Below are positions 1 to 5,892 of a stretch of 6,560 nucleotides of DNA, piece by piece (the first letter of the stretch is position 1; the number at the start of each line of letters is the position of its first letter). The stretch is from Verrucomicrobiales bacterium (GTDB lineage Bacteria; Verrucomicrobiota; Verrucomicrobiia; Verrucomicrobiales; DEV007), in assembly GCA_013911195.1 (NCBI GenBank), contig JACETS010000148.1, positions 1 through 6,560 on the forward strand, read 5' to 3'. A program made the position numbers and the translations under genes. The notes beneath the pieces were generated by a model. That model saw nothing but the letters and a program-made list of their open reading frames with translations, did not search any database and had not been told where the DNA came from.

Positions 1-3000
1 AGCATCCGTACTGGGATACCACTTTCTTCTAATGAATTGGTTTAAAACAATTTCAGTTCTTCTAGGAAAATAATTATCATATGAGCTGCCAGATGCCTTA
101 CCGAGTAATTGATCACGTGTTCTAACCCAGTCTAATCTAGTATAAGGTGTTCGTCTGGCATTGTCTCCCCACCTTGCGGATTCTATTCTTACAACATATT
201 CTATAGGATCAGCCAACTTTAAGTATGTTTTGGCGGTTTCCTCGGGTGTAAGTACTCCTCCATTAAAAAAGTGTTTCCTTACAGCATCTGCGAAACGAAG
301 CCTGAATTCAGGATTAGCAATCAAATTATGGAATACTTCAGTCGGCCCGCCTGAATCATCACGACCTGTTGAATCATGGTTAGTGCTTTCGAGGCAATGT
401 TCTGGGTCCCAACTATGATAGTACCATTTACCATTAGTTTTAACCCTATTGTAGGTGGCGTACCAGTTCTGGTGCGCCCAATCGGTATTGCCTACGTAAT
501 AATTGGCAAGCATGTAAGCAATAAAATTATCAATATGAATCAATTTCGCGACTTCTTCATAGTTCGATTGATCCGTCATATCCTTTCTAGACAGAGAAAG
601 CATATTTAGATAATTCTGATTACTTCCATTAACAACGGTTGAAGTTCGATGCTTCATTGCATCGTAGTCATCATTGTCACCTCCTAAGTATTGAGCTGCG
701 AAATTATCATCGGGACGTTCATGAATTTCACTAATTCCCCATAAGACCCCATTTATGTAGAGTAAAACGTGATGGCCGGTAGGAGATAGCCCACCCATTG
801 CTGTATGTAAATCAGCAGGAAACTGATCATGGGTATATTGAGCTCTGGCTCGCTGGCTTTCACCTCGATTATAATGCCATACATTGTTCAGCCGGTGGTC
901 GAGAACTAGAGTGTCAAATCGTGTTGCACGGTTTTTGCCATAAATTGGATATCTTAGATCTTCATCAAATTTCAGTCTCAATGATAATTTATCCGATTTC
1001 CATCGACCAGTGCTGGAGCCACCAACGACTTGAACCGTTCCATCAATCTGAAAACCTTTTTCTGAATTGGGATCGTCCAGATTTCTACCAGGATTAATAT
1101 ATTCGATGGATGTTGATCTTTCCACGCTCTCACCTCTTATATAAATTCCACTGTTTCCAAACATTTCATCCCAATCCATCGCAAGTGATATTGTTGGAAC
1201 TCTGAGAAAATCTTTAGTCTCAGGTCTCACCTCTGTCGAAGAATGGTTAACAATCTCAGGGTCCATTTCAAAGTCGGGACCGGCATGCCCCCAATTCACA
1301 TGCGGAGGTACCGTGCTTCTTGATTGCTTTAAAACGTCAGAAGGAAAGATATATGAATGAGTATCAACATTCGTTGATTCGTAATTGTCTTTGACCGCAA
1401 TTGCTCTGATCTGTGAAGTATTGGTTATTTCTATTTCGGCACTTGGTTGTGTGACTAAGTTTTTTGGCTCAACTTTAATTCCATTTCTTTCTGTTGGGAT
1501 TGTGCCGTCTAAAGTGTATATGATTGTCGCTCCCGTAGTTTCTGTGGTGATCGTTGTTTTGAAAGGCTCAGTGTAAATGCCTCTATCAATCGTAAAAGTT
1601 GTGTCCTTCACAAATCCATCAACGGCTTCTTTGTTATTTAAGGATCCAGGAGAGGGTGATTTAAAAAATCCTATCGATAATGGTGAATCTTCTCCGTAGG
1701 TTCCAAAAGAAACATCCTCAAACTGACGCGGGTATAATCCGTGAGCGGAAACAGTTTGATAATCATTTTTGACATCTTTGCGCGTAAGGGCCAGATAAGA
1801 TCCTTCGGATGAGCTTAGCTGAAAGTCGGTGTGAAGTTCTTTTTCGGGATCTGTACGATCTTTTCCAGAGGCAAATATTACTATAAATTGATTTGGTCCT
1901 AAAATGATCTCTGGTAGAGCCCATTTATTTGGTCTGGCGGCGTTATCAGTAAGGAAATGGTTGGCCAATGAAATATCGGAATCTGTCGGGTTCCAAAGTT
2001 CAATCCAATCAGAGCTCTCTTCATCCGAGTCTAGTAAATTGTCATTATTATTCGCCATGAACTCACTGATTAAAATGTTATCCAAGGTTGGAAAACTCGG
2101 TACGCTGTCAGCATTTTTGGGATTGGATCCAGAGCTAATTTCCGTACTGTCGTTAAAACCATCCTCATCGGTATCCGCTTTAGTGGGTTCAGTTTTAAAT
2201 GTTTCTAGTTCATCTAGATCTGTAAGGCCATCCCCATCAGTGTCTGCTAATTTTGGATCGGTTGGAGGTATTCGATTAACTTCTTCTCCATCTATTAAAC
2301 CATCATCGTCCGTATCTTCGTCTTTTGGATAAGTACCGGTGATGTTTACTTCATCACCGTCAGATAAGCCGTCCCCATCGGTATCTTTTACAGTAGGATC
2401 AGTCCCGGTTGTAAATTCTATGCCATTGGGTAGGCCATCACCATCTGTATCATCCTTTTCGTTCTGGCTAAGATCTTTAAAGTAAGTTAATTCCCAAGTA
2501 TCAGGTAGTTCGTCATTATCTGAGTTGTTTGGCAAGTAAAGACCGTCCTTATAAGATATGTAATCAATCTCGACGGCTCCAGTATCTGAGGTCGATGAAA
2601 GCTGCATCGACATGTAGGAATATATTTCGTCACTGCTTTTGGATAAAGAAATGGTTTCAGCGAAATCAGGAATCGTACCTTCGTTCATATAAATTTTCAG
2701 ATCATATAGTTCTGAATTTTCTGAATTCTTTCTAATAGTAACCCAAAATTCATTCCAATTTTTTGGGTTCAACGCTTTAAATATTGTATTGGAATTATTA
2801 CTCATAAACATACCATCTTCTTCATAGGCAGAGTCTTTTCCAGCAACTCCTAATGCAAATCCAATTCTACCTGCACTGCCTCTGAAATTTATAATTCCTT
2901 TTGCTCCGCTGTGAGGATTTAGTCCATTGGGAGCATCATCTAAATCGGTAGCAGATTCAGGAAGGCGAATTCGAAATGCAAAAGTGGCACCATCGTCCAT

Positions 3001-3360
3001 AAAATTGGCTGGAGTTCCTTCGTGCTCCTCGAGATTATGAGTGAGAGTTAGTCTTCGGTTATTATTCGTTCCTGAAGATTTTACGGCATCTATGATTTGG
3101 ATGGCTTTATTGTTTGGTTCACCGCTGATAGGTACCGAAGTGATTCCACCAGGATTCCCGCTGCCTGGTGAAGTGCCGTCCCAATGGTCAGAACTATTAT
3201 TGTGATCCCAAGTTCCATCTAGTGCTTCAGTAGGAGAATTATTTATTTCATTGCCATCGTAAATGTAATCCCACCCTTCAGGAGGAGATGGATATCTTTC
3301 GCCTAGTAAAGTCGAGCTTAATGTTAAAAAAGTGAAACCGATTAGCCTAATAGTCTTCAT
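1..3360 (-). CDS. Large secreted multidomain protein: type 3 repeats, lamin-tail domain, CHB_HEX_C-like domain and CotH kinase-like domain (C-terminus cut)
   Basis: The reverse strand is open for 1120 codons from ATG at 3360 to the left edge, with no stop, so the C-terminus is missing. Residues 1-20 look like a signal peptide (MKTIR, hydrophobic core, then a small-residue LLG site). Residues about 24-290 form an unassigned, probably beta-sandwich region (ConA/LamG-like by guess). Residues 304-402 carry five DTDGDGL-type calcium-binding repeats. Residues about 429-577 fit a lamin-tail domain (starts LISEFMANN; has DWIELWNP, LSSSEGSYLAL, SPSPGSLNN). Residues about 588-668 fit a chitobiase/hexosaminidase C-terminal-type domain (TIIYTLDGTIPT, IRAIAVKD). 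From about 721 onward it is CotH-like: VPTISL, GRWKSDKLSLRLKF, YINGVLWGISEIHERPDD (H880-D885), WAHQNWY and HSWDPEH (W984, D985). CotH of Bacillus spores is an atypical protein kinase; here the substrate is unknown and activity is inferred only. The missing end could hold an anchoring or sorting signal. Confidence 0.92.
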   Translation of the reverse strand, partial: MKTIRLIGFTFLTLSSTLLGERYPSPPEGWDYIYDGNEINNSPTEALDGTWDHNNSSDHWDGTSPGSGNPGGITSVPISGEPNNKAIQIIDAVKSSGTNNNRRLTLTHNLEEHEGTPANFMDDGATFAFRIRLPESATDLDDAPNGLNPHSGAKGIINFRGSAGRIGFALGVAGKDSAYEEDGMFMSNNSNTIFKALNPKNWNEFWVTIRKNSENSELYDLKIYMNEGTIPDFAETISLSKSSDEIYSYMSMQLSSTSDTGAVEIDYISYKDGLYLPNNSDNDELPDTWELTYFKDLSQNEKDDTDGDGLPNGIEFTTGTDPTVKDTDGDGLSDGDEVNITGTYPKDEDTDDDGLIDGEEVNRIPPTDPKLADTDGDGLTDLDELETFKTEPTKADTDEDGFNDSTEISSGSNPKNADSVPSFPTLDNILISEFMANNNDNLLDSDEESSDWIELWNPTDSDISLANHFLTDNAARPNKWALPEIILGPNQFIVIFASGKDRTDPEKELHTDFQLSSSEGSYLALTRKDVKNDYQTVSAHGLYPRQFEDVSFGTYGEDSPLSIGFFKSPSPGSLNNKEAVDGFVKDTTFTIDRGIYTEPFKTTITTETTGATIIYTLDGTIPTERNGIKVEPKNLVTQPSAEIEITNTSQIRAIAVKDNYESTNVDTHSYIFPSDVLKQSRSTVPPHVNWGHAGPDFEMDPEIVNHSSTEVRPETKDFLRVPTISLAMDWDEMFGNSGIYIRGESVERSTSIEYINPGRNLDDPNSEKGFQIDGTVQVVGGSSTGRWKSDKLSLRLKFDEDLRYPIYGKNRATRFDTLVLDHRLNNVWHYNRGESQRARAQYTHDQFPADLHTAMGGLSPTGHHVLLYINGVLWGISEIHERPDDNFAAQYLGGDNDDYDAMKHRTSTVVNGSNQNYLNMLSLSRKDMTDQSNYEEVAKLIHIDNFIAYMLANYYVGNTDWAHQNWYATYNRVKTNGKWYYHSWDPEHCLESTNHDSTGRDDSGGPTEVFHNLIANPEFRLRFADAVRKHFFNGGVLTPEETAKTYLKLADPIEYVVRIESARWGDNARRTPYTRLDWVRTRDQLLGKASGSSYDNYFPRRTEIVLNQFIRRKWYPSTDA
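2155..2451 (-). repeat. Five tandem DTDGDGL-type (thrombospondin type 3-like) calcium-binding repeats within the large secreted protein
   Basis: Five copies of an acidic D-T-D-x-D-G-L/F core start at residues 304, 326, 349, 373 and 396 of the encoded protein, spaced 22, 23, 24 and 23 residues apart. Copies 1, 2 and 4 read DTDGDGL, copy 3 DTDDDGL and copy 5 DTDEDGF. Most are followed by an acidic or polar run and a P-T or P-K turn (for example TGTDPTVKD). In known proteins this motif binds calcium and makes a rigid, extended linker between secreted domains. Here it separates the N-terminal sandwich-like region from the lamin-tail domain, so a calcium-stiffened spacer is the natural reading. 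Confidence 0.88.
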
Positions 3361-3389
3361 TTGAGAGAAATCTTTGATGGGGGTCTTCT

Positions 3390-3418
3390 AATATGGCTCG
3401 ATTGTTTGATTTGCTCAA
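3390..3418 (-). promoter_or_regulatory. Candidate sigma70-type promoter for the large secreted CotH protein
   Basis: On the minus strand, TTGAGC (3418-3413) and CATATT (3395-3390) each match four of six bases of the -35 and -10 consensus and are separated by the ideal 17 bases. The -10 box ends 30 bases upstream of the ATG at 3360, which would leave an untranslated leader of about 20 bases. The region is AT-rich, so chance matches are likely. No convincing Shine-Dalgarno sequence was found upstream of the ATG. Confidence 0.3.
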
Positions 3419-3423
3419 GTGTG

Positions 3424-3435
3424 TTGGCTTGCCAA
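3424..3435. promoter_or_regulatory. 12-bp palindrome in the divergent intergenic region, possible operator
   Basis: TTGGCTTGCCAA has two perfect 5-bp inverted arms (TTGGC and GCCAA) around a two-base centre. It lies in the roughly 104 bases between the divergent CotH-protein and SMP-30 genes, just upstream of the candidate -35 box of the former and 29 bases before the chosen start of the latter. A dimeric repressor site controlling both genes would look like this, but the palindrome is short and no regulator gene is in view. Confidence 0.25.
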
Positions 3436-3464
3436 TTATGAATATTTTGGTTCAATCTATAGTA

Positions 3465-4355
3465 ATGAAGAGAATAACAATTTTAATCCTTATTTTTCTT
3501 AGCAATGCTGTTTTTGCAGATATTTCATCAATTTTACTTAAAGATCAGGAAATTAAGAAATTAGAAACGGGTATGAAGTTTACCGAAGGCCCTGTCTGGA
3601 TAAAAAAAGATAAAAAGCTTATTTTTTCAGATATACCCAAATCATTACAAATGGAATGGACTAAGGCGAAAGGAGTAAAAAAATGGAGAGAGGTAGAGCA
3701 ATCCAACGGTAATCTTCTCGACCTAAATGGAAATCTTTTATCCTGTCAGCATGCAGGTAGAAATCTAATTAGAACCACAGCCAAAGGCGAGATAGAAATT
3801 CTTGCCGATAATTTTGAAGGAAAAAAATTTAATTCACCAAATGACCTCGCGATAAGAAGTGATGGAGAAATTTGGTTCACTGACCCAAGTTATGGGTTAA
3901 GAGGAAGAAAAGCGGAAATTGAAGGGAAGTGGGTATACAGAAGAAAGACAGATGGCTCAATTCAGGTTCTCTGTAAAACCTATGACATGCCTAATGGAAT
4001 AGCTTTTTCACCGGATGAGAAAAGAGTTTACATTGCTGATTCTGGAAACATTGGAAAGATCCATGCATACGACGTGGTGAAAGAAGGACTTCTAAGAGAT
4101 CCTTTATTTGAAATAGCTATTCGATGTGATGGTATGTGCGTGGATACAGAGGGTAGAATTTATACCACCTCACGTGGTGGTATACACATTTTTAATTCTA
4201 GTGGCAAAAAAATTGGTTTAATCGCAGTACCAGAACATCCCGCAAATGTTTGTTTTGGGGGTGAGAATTTTGATACTCTATTTATAACAGCACGTACTTC
4301 TCTTTACTCAATTCAGATCAATGCCAAGGGGCATGAAGTGAGATCTAAAAAATAA
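3465..4355 (+). CDS. Secreted SMP-30/gluconolactonase family protein
   Basis: This is a 296-residue six-bladed beta-propeller hydrolase of the SMP-30/gluconolactonase/LRE family, which typically opens sugar lactones using one divalent metal ion. Residues 1-18 form a signal peptide (MKRIT, hydrophobic core, VFA before Asp19), so the enzyme should be periplasmic or secreted. Family motifs appear in order: FTEGPVW with putative metal ligand E41; FNSPNDLA with substrate-side N126; FTDPSYG; MPNGIAFSPD with ligand N177; CDGMCVD with ligand D222; and a terminal GGENFDTLFITA blade. The frame stays open upstream to an ATG at 3393, but starting there or at 3438 would put extra residues before an otherwise perfect signal peptide, so 3465 is preferred. 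No strong ribosome binding site decides this. The substrate is not predictable; family members act on gluconolactone, other aldonolactones or organophosphates. The stop codon abuts the end of the convergent kinase gene with no spacer. Confidence 0.92.
   Translation: MKRITILILIFLSNAVFADISSILLKDQEIKKLETGMKFTEGPVWIKKDKKLIFSDIPKSLQMEWTKAKGVKKWREVEQSNGNLLDLNGNLLSCQHAGRNLIRTTAKGEIEILADNFEGKKFNSPNDLAIRSDGEIWFTDPSYGLRGRKAEIEGKWVYRRKTDGSIQVLCKTYDMPNGIAFSPDEKRVYIADSGNIGKIHAYDVVKEGLLRDPLFEIAIRCDGMCVDTEGRIYTTSRGGIHIFNSSGKKIGLIAVPEHPANVCFGGENFDTLFITARTSLYSIQINAKGHEVRSKK
4161..4184 (+). repeat. Perfect 9-bp inverted repeat (hairpin) inside the SMP-30 coding sequence
   Basis: Arms TATACCACC (4161-4169) and GGTGGTATA (4176-4184) are exact reverse complements separated by the six bases TCACGT, and the centre also contains a CACGTG palindrome. 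The segment encodes the YTTSRGGI stretch. This stretch resembles a conserved blade motif of the family, so the symmetry may be a by-product of Tyr-Thr-Thr and Gly-Gly-Ile codons. No T-run follows, so it does not look like a terminator. Confidence 0.6.
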
Positions 4356-5267
4356 TTAAAAAGAAGTATAATTAAAAAACTGTTCTAACCGATTAGAAAT
4401 TTTGTTTTCGTCAAGTTCTACCAGTGCTTCAACGCTGAAGGATTCGCAGTTGAAACTTGCCATTACTGTCCCTCTAGCAATGGATGCTTTGAGATCATTA
4501 AAACTTGGGTTGTTTTGCCCAATAGATGCTATGAATCCCGCAATTCCTCCTACAAAGCAATCACCAGCTCCAGTCGGATCTTCAACGCTTTCCAATGGAT
4601 AGGCTCCAGTTCTAAAAAATTCATCATCTCCTTTACCAAAAAGCATTGCTCCATGTTCACCTGTTTTGATGATGACGTTATTCGGCCCGAGTTCCATCAT
4701 TTTTTTGCCTGCGACTATCAGGTTTTTTGTTTCTGTTAAAAGTTTTGCCTCAGACTCGTTTATAACAAAAAGATCAACTTTAGTCATGAGTTCTAGAAGT
4801 TCATTTCGTTCCGTTGAAATCCAGATGTCCATTGTGTCAGCGATAACATATTTTTTTCCACTACATTGATCTAAAACATCAAGCTGGTTACGTGGCCTCA
4901 TGTTCGCCAAAAGCACAATTTCTGTATCCCTATATTTTTCTGGCAACTTTGGTTTGTACTCTTCAAGCACGTTTACTGCAACTTCATGTGTAGTTCTGTT
5001 ATCCATATTTTCGTGGTACTCGCCAGACCAATAAAAACTATCTCCGTCACTTTTCTCGATTCCCTCAGTACATATTCCGCGACTTTGAAGAGTCTCGATA
5101 TGAGCGTTTGGGAAATCCTTGCCAATGATTCCCACGATTTCTGTTGAAGCGAAAAAGCTTGATGCCATTGCTGCATATGAAGCGGACCCTCCCATTAAGC
5201 CTTTTCTTTCGTCGTTCGGAGTCTTGATGTCGTCGATGGCAACGGTGCCTGCTACAATTACTTTCAT
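4356..5267 (-). CDS. PfkB-family (ribokinase-like) small-molecule kinase, substrate unknown
   Basis: The 303-residue protein is full length for the PfkB/ribokinase family, whose members move the gamma-phosphate of ATP to a hydroxyl of sugars, nucleosides or vitamin precursors in the cytoplasm. It begins with the expected beta strand (MKVIVAGTVAIDD) and has the substrate-side GGSASYAA glycine motif (residues 26-33), the NESEA motif (170-174), KTGEHGA (201-207) and the family signature DPTGAGD (230-236), with D236 as the likely catalytic base and GAG as the anion hole. The substrate-binding lid cannot be matched to a known subfamily by eye. Its ATG overlaps the thiE stop as ATGA, implying translational coupling and one mRNA with accC and thiE. 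A role in salvage of a thiamine precursor is possible from context alone; sugar or nucleoside kinase activity is equally possible. The TAA stop at 4358-4356 directly abuts the SMP-30 stop. Confidence 0.92.
   Translation of the reverse strand: MKVIVAGTVAIDDIKTPNDERKGLMGGSASYAAMASSFFASTEIVGIIGKDFPNAHIETLQSRGICTEGIEKSDGDSFYWSGEYHENMDNRTTHEVAVNVLEEYKPKLPEKYRDTEIVLLANMRPRNQLDVLDQCSGKKYVIADTMDIWISTERNELLELMTKVDLFVINESEAKLLTETKNLIVAGKKMMELGPNNVIIKTGEHGAMLFGKGDDEFFRTGAYPLESVEDPTGAGDCFVGGIAGFIASIGQNNPSFNDLKASIARGTVMASFNCESFSVEALVELDENKISNRLEQFFNYTSF
4383..4408 (+). terminator. Weak candidate terminator for the SMP-30 gene, inside the 3' end of the convergent kinase gene
   Basis: A 6-bp stem (TTCTAA/TTAGAA) with a four-base CCGA loop begins 27 bases after the SMP-30 stop codon and is followed by ATTTTGTTTT. 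The stem is AT-rich and so of low stability. Read on the minus strand it is followed by CAGTTTTTT, but termination there would cut the kinase mRNA before its own stop codon, so a plus-strand role is more reasonable. Confidence 0.25.
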
Positions 5268-5890
5268 GATTTTTTTTCTATTGCTTTCTTTGCTGATTCT
5301 TTTATCCGAGAAACATATGATTCGATATCATTGCTTTGCAAGAGATCGGAAACGATGACCACGCTTTGAGCTCCTGCATCTATTACGTCGGTGATAGTTC
5401 TTTCGTTGATGCCTCCGATGCAGTAAACGTTGCCACTAAATTCTTGATTTGCTTGAACAATTTCATTTAAGCCGATCGCAGGTCTTCCAGGTTTTGTTCC
5501 GGTTTCATAAAGTGGACCGAACCCGATATAATCAGCGCCCTCACCGATGGCTGCTCGTACCTGCTCAATGCTGTGAGTTGATCTTCCAACAATCTTATTG
5601 TCCCCAATTATTGCCCGCACCTTTTCTATTTTCCCGTCTTCTTGACCGATATGGACCCCGTCTGCTCCTATGTCTGCAGCGATTTCTGGATAATCATTGA
5701 TAATTAATGGGATGCTGTAATCATTGCATATTGGCTTAATTAATTTTGCCAAATTGAAAATTTTTTTTGGATCAATAGACTTTGCTCTTAGCTGTAGTTT
5801 TACTACTCCACTTTTACAGATTGATGTAGCGCAATCGACAACTTGATTTTCACTCACATAACCAAGGTCAAGTATTGAATATAAATTCAC
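5264..5890 (-). CDS. thiE: Thiamine-phosphate synthase (ThiE)
   Basis: ThiE joins hydroxymethylpyrimidine diphosphate to the thiazole phosphate, giving thiamine phosphate and pyrophosphate in the cytoplasm. The 208-residue protein is a normal-length TIM barrel. Active-site motifs are present in order: QLRAK (33-37), ND (65-66), GVHIGQED with D85, GRSTHS (102-107), DYIGFGPLYETGTK (120-133, the T-x-T-K pyrophosphate loop), IGGIN (158-162) and a VVIVSD strand (177-182). These favour ThiE over the related TenI, which lacks several of them. One departure is NDY (65-67) where ThiE proteins usually have NDR. The start is GTG at 5890-5888, two bases after the accC TAG; the predicted N-terminus MNLYSI aligns with the usual first strand, and no ATG is available nearby. 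There is no room for its own promoter or a thiamine riboswitch, so it should be transcribed from upstream of accC. Its stop overlaps the kinase start by four bases. Confidence 0.92.
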   Translation of the reverse strand: MNLYSILDLGYVSENQVVDCATSICKSGVVKLQLRAKSIDPKKIFNLAKLIKPICNDYSIPLIINDYPEIAADIGADGVHIGQEDGKIEKVRAIIGDNKIVGRSTHSIEQVRAAIGEGADYIGFGPLYETGTKPGRPAIGLNEIVQANQEFSGNVYCIGGINERTITDVIDAGAQSVVIVSDLLQSNDIESYVSRIKESAKKAIEKKS

Positions 5891-5892
5891 TA

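Noticed and set aside
2155..2451. CRISPR-like or nucleotide tandem repeat
   Set aside because: The periodicity is at the protein level (DTDGDGL); the DNA copies differ in codons and spacing, so it is a protein repeat and not an array.
161..2735. Several plus-strand open frames of 63-142 codons across the left half, including a Ser-rich one at 1904-2332
   Set aside because: They lie opposite the continuous 1120-codon minus-strand frame with recognisable domains. The Ser-rich frame is the antisense of the Asp-rich repeats and has no family motifs.
3361..3464. A small RNA or small protein gene in the divergent intergenic region
   Set aside because: About 104 bases with no terminator-like hairpin and no separate open frame with a start signal; promoter and operator functions explain it better.
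4973..5176. 67-codon minus-strand frame overlapping the kinase gene
   Set aside because: Out-of-frame shadow inside a well-supported kinase; no independent evidence.
4402..5700. Short plus-strand frames at 4402-4602, 4515-4739, 4666-4869, 5119-5358 and 5449-5700
   Set aside because: Antisense shadows of the PfkB kinase and thiE coding regions, with no motifs or start signals.
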